From contig CAWBOI010000002.1 of NCBI GenBank assembly GCA_963790435.1, positions 124,001 through 188,000 of the forward strand: a stretch of DNA of 64,000 nucleotides, given 5' to 3'. A program made the position numbers and the translations under genes. The notes under the pieces are model-generated. The model searched no databases, was not told the DNA's origin, and saw only the letters and a list, made by a program, of their open reading frames with translations. Positions 16,838 through 25,989 of the stretch are shown one piece after another; the stretch's first letter is position 1; each line of letters opens with the position of its first letter. The stretch is from Ilyomonas sp963790435 (GTDB lineage Bacteria > Bacteroidota > Bacteroidia > Chitinophagales > Chitinophagaceae).

Positions 16838-16859
16838 AGCCCGGTTCTTTCAGTATAAA

Positions 16860-17393
16860 CTATTGAAAAAACGAAAACACCGTAGTTCCATAATTGCGCT
16901 GAAACTGAAAGCTGGCAAAGCTTTCATAGTTATTGCGTGGCGTGTGTTCCAACACAAAAAAACCATTGGGCAACAAGAGTTGTCTGGTTATAACCTGCCT
17001 TGGCAATTCATCAATGGTGGTTAACGCGTATGGCGGACCTGCGAAAATGAAATTGAACTTTGTGGTGCAGGTAGCGAGGTATTGAAACACATCCATCATT
17101 AGTACGGTTGCATTTTCAATTTTTAAAAGGTCAATATTTTTCTTGATGAATTGAAACATCTCCTTATCGCGCTCAATAATGGTAAGTGACGCCGCGCCGC
17201 GCGATGCCAGTTCGAAAGAGATGCTGCCTGTACCGCCAAACAAATCAAGCGCCGCAATGCCATCAAAACTCATTCGGTTTTGTAAAATATTGAACAAACC
17301 TTCTTTCGCAATGTCGGTTGTAGGGCGCGTGTTGGGCATGTTTGCCGGCGGATTGATTCGCCTTCCACCCAAAGAGCCGGAAATGATTCTCAT
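16860..17393 (-). CDS. rsmD: 16S rRNA (guanine966-N2)-methyltransferase
   Basis: RsmD methylates G966 of 16S rRNA with SAM. The 177-residue protein starts MRIISGSLGGRRINPPA, the family's opening, followed by TRPTTDIAKEGLFNIL (~22-37) and motif I ALDLFGGTGSISFE (~48-61). The catalytic motif should read [ND]PPY, but here it is FAGPPYAL (~117-124), from codon GGT at 17037-17039. One base change (GGT to GAT) would restore DPPY. If real, the enzyme is likely to be poor or inactive. It overlaps DUF3822 by 4 bp, a gene pair common in Bacteroidota. Confidence 0.9.
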   Translation of the reverse strand: MRIISGSLGGRRINPPANMPNTRPTTDIAKEGLFNILQNRMSFDGIAALDLFGGTGSISFELASRGAASLTIIERDKEMFQFIKKNIDLLKIENATVLMMDVFQYLATCTTKFNFIFAGPPYALTTIDELPRQVITRQLLLPNGFFVLEHTPRNNYESFASFQFQRNYGTTVFSFFQ

Positions 17394-18184
17394 GTTGTGG
17401 GCAAGTGATACGTGGTAAAATAATGCGCCGGATATTCGTTATTGATTTTGCCCTTTTTTGTAAACTGAATATTGCTGACGTACAAATAAATTTCTTTGTA
17501 CAAAGCCGATGTTTCATCAATAAAACCCGAAAGAAAAACCGAAGTACTTTCCCGGCTCATTCCTAAATTATCAAGCGTGTTTAAGATGTGATAAACGGCT
17601 TCGTGCGGCGTAGCAAAGCGATACACCGTTGCCAGTTGCAACACCTCGTTCTGCAAAGCCATTACAATAAAATGCGACTGATAAAACTGCAAAAACAAAC
17701 TATTGTTTTTGCCCTTATTTTGTTGCAACAGAGTGTACACTTTATGTGAATGCGATGCGCCAGGAATTTGTTGGGTGATAATTTTATGAAGAATAGAATC
17801 GGCGGTGAAAGCAAACGTATAATCGTGTAATAATTGATACATTGGCGCTGATTGAAAACTCTGACTGTTTACCAAACTCAAATAAGTAGCTGCATTTTGT
17901 TCAACAAACCTGCTGTTGGGAATGCACATAAAACTGGCGTTCTCCCATACAATTTCCTGCGACGGAAACGGATGGCTTAATAAAATAGAACGCCGTTTCA
18001 ACTCGCGAAAAACATCTACAAAACCCCCTTCCGTGTTATCGTAAGTAAAGGTAAAATATTCGAGCGCCGTAAAATCGCCATCGTTACCTGTACACCAACA
18101 GGTAAGATGAGCTGCGCCGATTTCTATATGAAGCGGATGGCTTTCTTCGGGATTTGTATAAACAGAGAATAATTTCTGAACCAT
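17390..18184 (-). CDS. DUF3822 family protein
   Basis: The 264-residue protein matches DUF3822 in length and position: in Bacteroidota this gene is often directly upstream of rsmD, as here, where they overlap by 4 bp. The fold is believed to be actin/ASKHA-like. Seen are HLTCWCTGNDGDFTALEYF (~28-46), a Gly/Asp-containing segment near the N-terminus, and FLSGFIDETSALYKEIY (~218-234) near the C-terminus. No signal peptide or membrane segment is seen. The function is unknown. It is the first gene of the reverse-strand operon ending in lpxK. Confidence 0.85.
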   Translation of the reverse strand: MVQKLFSVYTNPEESHPLHIEIGAAHLTCWCTGNDGDFTALEYFTFTYDNTEGGFVDVFRELKRRSILLSHPFPSQEIVWENASFMCIPNSRFVEQNAATYLSLVNSQSFQSAPMYQLLHDYTFAFTADSILHKIITQQIPGASHSHKVYTLLQQNKGKNNSLFLQFYQSHFIVMALQNEVLQLATVYRFATPHEAVYHILNTLDNLGMSRESTSVFLSGFIDETSALYKEIYLYVSNIQFTKKGKINNEYPAHYFTTYHLPTT

Positions 18185-18284
18185 ATAAGCGATGCAATAA
18201 TTAGCAGCGCAAAGTAAAGGAAAATGAACAGGGAGAAAAGGCAGCGTTTATAAGTTATCACTTGTCATATATAGATAGCATTTT

Positions 18285-18317
18285 TTTGTTAAGAAAAACT
18301 GAATGCTTTATCTTTCG
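18285..18317 (+). promoter_or_regulatory. Candidate promoter of susC/susD
   Basis: TTTG at 18285-18288, then a 20-base spacer, then TATCTTTCG at 18309-18317. This fits the Bacteroidota housekeeping form (-33 TTTG, -7 TAnnTTTG) with one mismatch in the -7 element. It would start transcription about 75 bases before the susC ATG. Confidence 0.45.
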
Positions 18318-18401
18318 CTCGAAATCGCCCGGTAAATAATTGTCATTTTATTACTGGAGCGATACCGCTAACATTTCGTATCATATCAAAATTAATTACA
18401 C

Positions 18402-21400
18402 ATGAGAAAGCAACTACTCACCTGTCTTCTGACAGCAGTATTGGGCTTATTGATGTCTTCCTTACAAGCCCAGAACAATCTCGTAAAAGGAACCGTTACC
18501 GACAGCAAAGGCACAGCTCTGTCGGACGTAAGCGTTTTAGTAAAAGGGACCCGGCGGGGAACCACAACCAATGCGCAAGGCAGTTTTTCTATTTCTGCCA
18601 ACCCTGAAGATGTGCTGGTGTTTTCGTCCGTTGGTTATGCCACTCAGGAGGCATCCGCCAAAGGCGGCAACCTTGCCATTGTATTGGCTACCGAAAACAA
18701 AAGCTTAACCGAAGTAGTAGTAACCGCTTTGGGTGTGAAGAGAGAGAAGCGCATGCTTACCTATGCAACGCAGGAAGTAAAAGGCACCGCACTGGTAGAT
18801 GCGAAGCAGGACAATATTGTAAACGGCTTATCTGGCAAAGTAGCCGGTGTTCAAATTACCAACTCCAGCGGCCAACCCGGCAGTTCGGCACAGATCGTAA
18901 TACGAGGCAATGCCTCTTTGTTTGGTGATAATACGGCTTTGTTTGTGGTAGATGGTGTTCCCATTGACAATGGCGAAGCTGGCAACCCTGATGGTCCCTT
19001 GGGTGCTGGCGGTACCGCCAACCGAGGTATTGATATTGACCCCAACATTGTGGAAAGCGTTACCATTTTGAAAGGTTCTGCAGCTACTGCTTTATACGGT
19101 TCCAGCGCATCAAGAGGCGTGGTTTTGATTACCACCAAAAATGGTTTGAACAGTGGTAAAGTAGGCAAGCCAACGGTTTCGTTTAGCAGCAGCTATACAT
19201 TTTCTACGCCTTTGTATCCTGAATTGCAGGACAAATGGGCACAAGGTTTAAACGGAAAATATATCAATGGAAATGCAGGTCAGCTAACTTCTGCTTCCTG
19301 GGGGCCGTTGATTGATACGTTAAGAGTAGATGGAAAACCAGTTCCCAAACATAACCAGTTAAAGGAATATTTTAGGCAAGGGCATACAACCGATAATAAC
19401 ATTAGTGTCTCTGGCGCTACCGACCGCTCCAATTATGTGGTGTCGTATTCATTCTTGCGAAACGATGGCATTGTACCAACTACCAACTATATCAGAAATT
19501 CATTTTTTGCCAAATACAATACAAAGTTCAGCAACAAAATCAATTTGACTACGCAGTTTAACTACATTCATTCCGATAATAACAGAACATTGGATGGCAA
19601 TAGCCTGGAAGCTCCTCTCTGGACGGTGCTTTCCGCACCCATTTCATGGAATCCACTTCCTTATGAGAACCCCGATGGTACACAGCGGGTATATCGTGCA
19701 GCACGTAACAATCCCTATTGGCTATTAAACAACACCGGATTAACCGATAAAGTTGATCGCATTTTGCCGGTATTCAACTTAACCTATTCGCCTCTTTCAT
19801 GGCTCACCGTTACCGAGCGGTTGGGTGGCGATATGTATTTTAACCCTTTGAATTATCATGAAAATGTAAATACCATCGGCTCATACCCTACAGGTAGGGT
19901 CTATAAAAGACAGCTTTCTTACCAGCAGTTTAATAATGACATTATTGTAGATGCAAGAGCGAATGTTAATAAAGATTTATTTGGCGATTTGCTGATAGGT
20001 AATAATATTCTTACCAATTACAACGACAACAATTATGTACAAGGCGTAGGCTTGAGCATACCCAGCTTTTACAACATTTCAAACGCCACCAATGTAACAT
20101 CGAGTTACAATTACTATAAAACCCGCAAGATTGGTTTTTATGCGCAATTGAACATTGAATACAAAAGAATGCTCACATTGGCATTCACCGGCCGGTATGA
20201 TGGTTCTTCTGTTTTATCAGTTAATAATCAATTTTATCCTTACGGTTCAGCAAGCGCAGGCTTTATTTTCACCGAAGCTTTGGGAATGAATAATAATAAA
20301 GTGCTGAATTTTGGAAAGGTGAGAGCGTCTTACTCAGCAGTAGGCAACGATAATGTAGCTCCTTATTCGCTCACCAATCCGTATTATCATGCAGGCATTG
20401 GAAATGTTACCTTTCCATTCAACGGCCAGAATGGCTACTTGTTAACTACCACTTATGGCTATCCTTTAAAAAACGAATCGGTAAATGAAGTTGAAGTTGG
20501 ATTGGAAACGAGATGGCTGCAAAACCGCATTTCTCTTGATGTTTCTTATTTTAATAAAAAGAGCACGAACCTGTTAACGCCAGGTGTACCCTTAGATGCT
20601 TCTACGGGTTTTAATGCCGCCTCGCTAAATGCCGGAAGCATTCGCAACCGGGGCATAGAAGTTACGTTAGGGCTTACCCCTGTTAAAACCAAAAACTTCA
20701 ACTGGAACATAGAAGTGAACTTCACCAAAATCAAAAACGATGTGTTGGCATTAGCGCCTGGTATTAACTACTTACAGTTTGCCGGCTTTACTCATCCGGG
20801 CATTTTTGCATTTGCCAATAAACCTTATGGTGTAATTTACGGCAATCACTTTAAAAGAGATTCCACCGGCAGGCTGTTGTTAGACGATAGCGGTTATCCC
20901 CAGGTTAGTGAGGATAACACTATTATTGGCAATGCAAGCCCCAAATGGCTGGGCGGTTTAACTAGCGATATAACATTCAAAAATATTGTGTTTTCGTTTG
21001 TGTTAGACATGAAACATGGTGGACAAATCTTAAACCTAGATGGTCATTATCTCGATTTTTACGGTACTTCGAAAATTACTGAAAACCGCGATGGCACTAA
21101 AGTGTTCGATGGCATAATAGAAAGTACGGGAAAACAAAACACCATTGCTGTTAAAACCGACCAGAATTATTACCGCAATATTTATTCAGTTGCTGATGAA
21201 ACATCGCTGCAAGATGCTTCTTACCTGAAGTTGCGCCAGATAACGCTGGGTTATAAATTTGGGGCTACCTTGTTAGAGAAAACGTTCGTTAAATCGCTTA
21301 CGGTAAACGTAACCGGCACTAATTACATTTTGCATAAAAACTACAGCGGTTCTGACCCTGAAACAAGCTTAAATGGTAGCGGTAACGGGCAAGGCTTTGC

Positions 21401-21458
21401 CAACTTTATGACGCCAACTACCAGTAACATTATCGTAGGTGTTAAAGCCACATTTTAA
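18402..21458 (+). CDS. susC: SusC/RagA-type TonB-linked outer-membrane receptor
   Basis: A 1018-residue outer-membrane transporter. A signal peptide (1-23, ending LQAQ) precedes a carboxypeptidase-like beta domain (GTVTDSKGTALSDVSVLVKG, ~30-49). Then come the plug (NIVNGLSGKVAGVQITNSSG at ~130; SSASRGVVLITTKNG at ~230) and a long beta-barrel ending in an aromatic residue (VGVKATF). The block between the N-terminal domain and plug contains TEVVVTALGVKREKR, the SusC-specific link. The usual partner, a SusD-like lipoprotein, follows after 18 bp. Together they import an oligosaccharide, peptide or similar molecule, with energy from TonB. No hydrolase lies next to the pair, so the ligand is unknown. 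Confidence 0.95.
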   Translation: MRKQLLTCLLTAVLGLLMSSLQAQNNLVKGTVTDSKGTALSDVSVLVKGTRRGTTTNAQGSFSISANPEDVLVFSSVGYATQEASAKGGNLAIVLATENKSLTEVVVTALGVKREKRMLTYATQEVKGTALVDAKQDNIVNGLSGKVAGVQITNSSGQPGSSAQIVIRGNASLFGDNTALFVVDGVPIDNGEAGNPDGPLGAGGTANRGIDIDPNIVESVTILKGSAATALYGSSASRGVVLITTKNGLNSGKVGKPTVSFSSSYTFSTPLYPELQDKWAQGLNGKYINGNAGQLTSASWGPLIDTLRVDGKPVPKHNQLKEYFRQGHTTDNNISVSGATDRSNYVVSYSFLRNDGIVPTTNYIRNSFFAKYNTKFSNKINLTTQFNYIHSDNNRTLDGNSLEAPLWTVLSAPISWNPLPYENPDGTQRVYRAARNNPYWLLNNTGLTDKVDRILPVFNLTYSPLSWLTVTERLGGDMYFNPLNYHENVNTIGSYPTGRVYKRQLSYQQFNNDIIVDARANVNKDLFGDLLIGNNILTNYNDNNYVQGVGLSIPSFYNISNATNVTSSYNYYKTRKIGFYAQLNIEYKRMLTLAFTGRYDGSSVLSVNNQFYPYGSASAGFIFTEALGMNNNKVLNFGKVRASYSAVGNDNVAPYSLTNPYYHAGIGNVTFPFNGQNGYLLTTTYGYPLKNESVNEVEVGLETRWLQNRISLDVSYFNKKSTNLLTPGVPLDASTGFNAASLNAGSIRNRGIEVTLGLTPVKTKNFNWNIEVNFTKIKNDVLALAPGINYLQFAGFTHPGIFAFANKPYGVIYGNHFKRDSTGRLLLDDSGYPQVSEDNTIIGNASPKWLGGLTSDITFKNIVFSFVLDMKHGGQILNLDGHYLDFYGTSKITENRDGTKVFDGIIESTGKQNTIAVKTDQNYYRNIYSVADETSLQDASYLKLRQITLGYKFGATLLEKTFVKSLTVNVTGTNYILHKNYSGSDPETSLNGSGNGQGFANFMTPTTSNIIVGVKATF

Positions 21459-21476
21459 TTTCAAAATTACCAGCAA

Positions 21477-22910
21477 ATGAAAAAGATAAAAATAATAATT
21501 GTATTAGCAGCTATCTCCTTAATAGCGGTTAATTGCAGAAAGTTTTTGGATATAAACAAAGATCCAAACAATCCATTGTCTGTTTCTGAAGGATTGATAC
21601 TATCGCCGGTTGAAGTAACGCTTTCAACCAATGTGGTTGCTGGATTTAACGGAACCACGCTTTCCTACTGGATGCAGTATCTATCGTTGAACCAGCCATC
21701 ACCTGGTACTGAAACATATTATATACTACCGGCTGATGTGGACAATAGCTGGACTTCTTATCTCTATCCAAATATCCTGAATAACCTGAATAATATGGTT
21801 ATTAAAGCTGAAGCGGCCGGTCATGTAGAATATGCAGCCATCGGCAAAACCCTGATGGCTTATAGCTTAGCTATTATCACGGATGAATGGGGAGATGTCC
21901 CTTATAGCCAGGCACTCAAAATTTCATCTACTCTAAAACCAAAATACGATTCTCAGGAATCTATCTATGGCAGTATTCAAAATTTGCTCGACAGTGCCAT
22001 TTATTATGCAAGCCAGCCAGCCAGTGCAGTACCTGCCGGAGGAGACGATTACATTTATGGTGGTGATATGGGCAAATGGACAAAGTTTGCTTATATGCTG
22101 AAAGCGCGGTATTACCTGCGCCTGTCGGCAGCGCCTGGTCGCACTGCCTCTGCTCAGGCTGATTCAGTATTGGCTGTCCTGAAAAATGGATTCGCATCGA
22201 ATGACGACAACGCTACAGTTTCTTATCCCGGAACGCCGGGTGCAGAAAATCCCTGGTACGAAAATACCTTGCCTGGAGCCGGCGGTGTTGTGTTGTCATC
22301 ATCTTTTGTAGATACTCTTGTGGCACGAAAAGACCCACGGCTGCCGATTATAGCAACCAAAGGTAAACACGGCAATTATGCTGGCAGAGTTATCGGTTCA
22401 GACCCTGCACCCGATCCAGATTCTTTTTCTGTTATTAATACTTTTTATGGCGGTTACCTGCCTTTAGATCCTAACAACAGTGCGGGTGCGGCCGCACCGG
22501 TTTACCTCGCCACTTATTCTGAACAGTTGTTTATAGCAGCAGAAGCCACTTTTTATAAAAGCGGTGCTGCCGCAGCAACGCCTATTTACCAGGCAGCGAT
22601 TGGTGCACACATGGATATGCTGGGTGTATCGGCTGAAGACAAAGCTGCTTACATTACATCGCGCGGACCACTCACAACGGCAAATGCGGTTCAGCAAATT
22701 ATAGATGAAAAATATGTTGCTGACTTCTTAAGTCTGGAAACGTATAATGATTGGCGTAGAACCGGCTTTCCCGTTTTGCAGCTTGCGCAAAACCCTTATG
22801 TAAATTATATTCCACAAAGATGGCCTTATCCTACCAACGCCATCCTTACCAACCCGCAGCCACAACAAAGCGCTACTCTTGATACTAAAGTTTGGTGGGC
22901 AAGTAAATAA
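21477..22910 (+). CDS. susD: SusD/RagB-type nutrient-binding lipoprotein
   Basis: A 477-residue surface lipoprotein that caps the SusC barrel. Signal peptide with a lipobox ending IAVNC (Cys20), then FLDINKDPNNPLSV, typical of the SusD-like_2 (PF12771) branch. The helical core includes TPR-like regions such as YAAIGKTLMAYSLAIITDEWGDVPYSQAL (conserved 'D.WGD.PY' at ~139-145) and GDMGKWTKFAYMLKARYYL (~199-217). The C-terminal block FLSLETYNDWRRTGFP (~424-439) is the family's closing helix. It follows susC closely and is followed by a strong terminator, so the operon is two genes. Confidence 0.92.
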   Translation: MKKIKIIIVLAAISLIAVNCRKFLDINKDPNNPLSVSEGLILSPVEVTLSTNVVAGFNGTTLSYWMQYLSLNQPSPGTETYYILPADVDNSWTSYLYPNILNNLNNMVIKAEAAGHVEYAAIGKTLMAYSLAIITDEWGDVPYSQALKISSTLKPKYDSQESIYGSIQNLLDSAIYYASQPASAVPAGGDDYIYGGDMGKWTKFAYMLKARYYLRLSAAPGRTASAQADSVLAVLKNGFASNDDNATVSYPGTPGAENPWYENTLPGAGGVVLSSSFVDTLVARKDPRLPIIATKGKHGNYAGRVIGSDPAPDPDSFSVINTFYGGYLPLDPNNSAGAAAPVYLATYSEQLFIAAEATFYKSGAAAATPIYQAAIGAHMDMLGVSAEDKAAYITSRGPLTTANAVQQIIDEKYVADFLSLETYNDWRRTGFPVLQLAQNPYVNYIPQRWPYPTNAILTNPQPQQSATLDTKVWWASK

Positions 22911-22933
22911 AACCAATAAAACAAAAAGTGTAT

Positions 22934-22982
22934 AAAACCAAAAGCGGTTGTCTTAAAAATTTAGACAACCGCTTTTGGTTTT
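22934..22982 (+). terminator. Terminator after susC/susD
   Basis: A perfect 20-bp stem (22934-22953 with 22963-22982, arm AAAACCAAAAGCGGTTGTCT) around a 9-base A/T loop. The right arm ends in T-rich sequence (GCTTTTGGTTTTGC), so it fits termination on the plus strand. It may also serve the convergent typA transcript, as the left flank read backward is T-rich. Confidence 0.8.
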
Positions 22983-23111
22983 GCACAAAAAATAAAATCA
23001 ATCCTTTTTATACTATTTTTAATGTATAGGTGGTATCAGTTCTTTACTGAAAGCTTTTGCCATTGCGGTTTCCAGCCATCATAAATCCAAAATCACAATT
23101 CAGAAATTGTA

Positions 23112-24923
23112 TTATACAGCTTCTGTTTTCATACTTTTTTGTGTGCGTTTTCTTTCATCTTCATCCAGTAACACTTTGCGCAGCCGTATTTTCTTTGGCG
23201 TTACTTCTATACATTCATCTTCCTGAATGTATTCCATACATTCTTCCAAAGTCATCAGTGTTTTAGGTGCAATGCGCGAAGCATCATCGCTGCCGCTGGC
23301 GCGGTGGTTCGTAAGCTTTTTGGGTTCTGTTGCATTCACAATCAAATCGCCTGGCTTAATATGCTCCGCAATGATCTGGCCTGTGTAAACCTCTTCGCCC
23401 GGATCTACAAAAAAGGTTCCGCGATCCTGTAGCTTATCTATTGAATACCCCGTGGTTTTTTCCTGGTTCTTAGAAAGCAACACGCCATTATTACGTCCGG
23501 GAATGGGTCCTTTCCAGGGCTTGTATTCAACAAAGCGATGCGCCATTACTGCTTCACCGGCTGTGTTGGTAAGCATATTGCTGCGCAAACCAATTAAGCC
23601 GCGCGATGGTATTTCAAATTCCAAGTGTTGCATTTCACCTTTGGTTTCCATTACCTGCAATTCACCTTTGCGCTGCGTTACCAAATCAATCACTTTACCA
23701 CTGTATTCAGCAGGAACATCTACTACTAAGTTTTCGTATGGCTCACTCTTTTTTCCGTCAATGTATTTTACTAAAACCTGTGGCTGACCAACGGTTAATT
23801 CATAACCTTCGCGGCGCATGGTTTCTACTAAAATACCGAGGTGAAGAATACCACGCCCAAACACTAAGAAACTATCCGCACCATCGGTATCTTCTACACG
23901 AAGAGCCAAATTCTTTTCGGTTTCTTTCATAAGTCTATCGCGCAAATGGCGTGAGGTTACAAACTTGCCATCTCTACCGAAGAAAGGTGAATTGTTAATG
24001 CTGAACAACATGCTCATAGTGGGCTCATCCACACTAATAACGGGCAAAGCTTCCGGGTTTTCCTGGTCGGCAATGGTATCTCCAATATTAAAATCTTCCA
24101 AACCTACAACGGCACATAAATCGCCGGCGATAACCTCTATTACTTTACGTTTTCCCATGCCTTCAAACACGTACAACTCTTTAATGCGCATTTTCTTTAT
24201 TACGCCTTCAGCCTGCATTAAAGCAATAGGCTGGTTTTCCTTTATCGAACCACGGCTTACTTTGCCAATGGCAATACGACCGAGAAAAGAAGAATAATCC
24301 AACGAAGTGATTTGCATTTGCAAAGGACCTTCGTTTACCTTCGGTTCCGGAACATATTTCAAAATGCCATCCATTAACGGCATAATGTCTTCTGTTGGGG
24401 TTAAGCTATCATTAAACCAGCCATTTTTTCCCGAACCATAAAAGGTAGGAAAGTTAAGCTGCTCTTCAGTTGCATCTAAATTGAAAAAGAGTTCAAATAT
24501 GGCATCGTGCACTTCATCAGGGCGGCAGTTTGGCTTGTCAACTTTATTAATTACTACTATCGGTTTCAAGCTGAGCTGCAATGCTTTTTGCAACACAAAA
24601 CGAGTTTGTGGCATCGGTCCTTCAAAGGCATCAACCAATAACAGAACACCATCTGCCATTCTTAAAACGCGTTCTACTTCGCCGCCAAAATCGCTGTGGC
24701 CCGGTGTATCAATTACGTTTATTTTTACGCCCTTATAAGTAACGGCTGCATTTTTACTAAAAATGGTAATGCCACGTTCGCGTTCCAGTTCGTTGCTGTC
24801 CATAATCAGCTCACCGGTTTCCTGGTTGTCGCGAAAAACTTTTGTGGTATGTAGAATACGGTCAACCAAAGTTGTTTTTCCATGGTCAACGTGTGCTATA
24901 ATTGCGATGTTGCGAATTTCCAT
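23112..24923 (-). CDS. typA: Translational GTPase TypA/BipA
   Basis: A ribosome-binding GTPase of the EF-G-like group that aids 50S assembly and stress adaptation. The start is at 24923, giving 603 residues and MEIRNIAIIAHVDHGKTTLV, with the P-loop AHVDHGKTT at ~10-18. Further GTPase motifs are ERERGITIFSKN (~53-64), DTPGHSDFGG (~77-86) and NKVDKP (~131-136). The C-terminal half has the domain III/V pattern and the BipA-specific C-terminal domain (GVLLSKNQEKTTGY..LQDRGTFFVDPGEEVY). The length fits the family. It is a single gene convergent with susD. Confidence 0.95.
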   Translation of the reverse strand: MEIRNIAIIAHVDHGKTTLVDRILHTTKVFRDNQETGELIMDSNELERERGITIFSKNAAVTYKGVKINVIDTPGHSDFGGEVERVLRMADGVLLLVDAFEGPMPQTRFVLQKALQLSLKPIVVINKVDKPNCRPDEVHDAIFELFFNLDATEEQLNFPTFYGSGKNGWFNDSLTPTEDIMPLMDGILKYVPEPKVNEGPLQMQITSLDYSSFLGRIAIGKVSRGSIKENQPIALMQAEGVIKKMRIKELYVFEGMGKRKVIEVIAGDLCAVVGLEDFNIGDTIADQENPEALPVISVDEPTMSMLFSINNSPFFGRDGKFVTSRHLRDRLMKETEKNLALRVEDTDGADSFLVFGRGILHLGILVETMRREGYELTVGQPQVLVKYIDGKKSEPYENLVVDVPAEYSGKVIDLVTQRKGELQVMETKGEMQHLEFEIPSRGLIGLRSNMLTNTAGEAVMAHRFVEYKPWKGPIPGRNNGVLLSKNQEKTTGYSIDKLQDRGTFFVDPGEEVYTGQIIAEHIKPGDLIVNATEPKKLTNHRASGSDDASRIAPKTLMTLEECMEYIQEDECIEVTPKKIRLRKVLLDEDERKRTQKSMKTEAV

Positions 24924-25150
24924 AAGTGCGCGAAGGTAAGCCAATACAACTGTGGAAGCAAGTGTGAGGGACCGTGTTGATTATTTTTTAACGTGTATTC
25001 CTTCTAATTCAATAAACTAATAATCAAAAAGAATAATTCTGGCAATGCAATTGAAAATATGATTATAGAAGCCAATCAGCCATTACTTTTATGCCTGTCC
25101 GAATGAGTTGTTTATTTTCAAACATAAATTTTTTATACAATCAATTCCGT

Positions 25151-25840
25151 ATGGTTCTTACAAATCAGCAATCAAAAAAGAGGTTTTCCTTACTCCGGCT
25201 TAAGCCCTTGCATCGCATGTTGATAAGCCTTATTGTGGCGGCTATCACTCTTGTTTTTATCCATAAATTACCAAGCCCGTTAATTGAAACTTTACTGGTA
25301 TGGCTGGTGTTTGAATTTGTGTACCTGGTAATTGGCTGGGTTATTTTATTCACCCGTCCTGTGAGTGAAATCAGAAGATATTCGAGGATGGATGATGGCA
25401 GCAAGCTGTTTGTTTTTATCATGGTATTGCTTACTTCATTCGCCAGTATTATTACGGTATTAATACTCATGATTTCCAAAGCAGGTGATAATTCAGAACA
25501 CAATTTGTTTTTATCTGTTTCCATTGGCGGCATCTTCATGTCGTGGTTTATGGTGCATACGCTTTACACGTTTCATTATGCACACATGTATTACGACGAT
25601 ATTCCCGACGATAATACGAAAGATGCCGAAGGGCTCGAATTTCCACAAAAAGGAGAACCCGATTACATTGACTTTGCTTACTTTTCTTTCGTAATTGGCT
25701 GCACCTTCCAGGTATCGGATGTGCAAATTACTTCTCGTAAAATTCGTCATGTTGTATTGGTACACCAGATGATTTCTTTTTTCATGAACACCTTTGTGGT
25801 TGCACTTACCATCAACCTGATTGCAGGATTAATGCATTAA
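25151..25840 (+). CDS. DUF1345 membrane protein
   Basis: The ATG at 25151 gives 229 residues. Five hydrophobic segments are visible: ~22-38, ~42-64, ~88-110, ~120-140 and ~205-229. The motif DYIDFAYFSFVIGCTFQVSDV (~171-191) is the diagnostic DUF1345 block and the upstream FHYAHMYYDD is also usual. These are inner-membrane proteins of unknown role. The upstream 60 bases of the open frame (25091-25150) lack family character. The gene stands alone between typA and a dehydrogenase, with a CGCAGAG repeat after it. Confidence 0.85.
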   Translation: MVLTNQQSKKRFSLLRLKPLHRMLISLIVAAITLVFIHKLPSPLIETLLVWLVFEFVYLVIGWVILFTRPVSEIRRYSRMDDGSKLFVFIMVLLTSFASIITVLILMISKAGDNSEHNLFLSVSIGGIFMSWFMVHTLYTFHYAHMYYDDIPDDNTKDAEGLEFPQKGEPDYIDFAYFSFVIGCTFQVSDVQITSRKIRHVVLVHQMISFFMNTFVVALTINLIAGLMH

Positions 25841-25880
25841 ATTTTAAAAAATTATCGGTTGCATTTTTGATTGAATGTTT

Positions 25881-25963
25881 ACTGCAGAGAAAGGAAGAAA
25901 ACAGAGTTTACGCAGAGTGAAAATTATCTCTGCCCAATCTCCTTTACTCTTGTTCTCTGCTGT
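25881..25963. repeat. CGCAGAG inverted repeat, copy 3
   Basis: ACTGCAGAGAAAGGAAG at the left and GTTCTCTGCTGT at the right, 83 bp, with an inner GTTTACGCAGAG. It aligns over its full length with the copy at 14236-14317. The outer stem keeps a compensated pair (ACTGC/GCTGT against ACCGC/GCGGT, G-T tolerant). Confidence 0.65.
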
Positions 25964-25989
25964 AAAAAATATCAACAAAAACAAATTGT

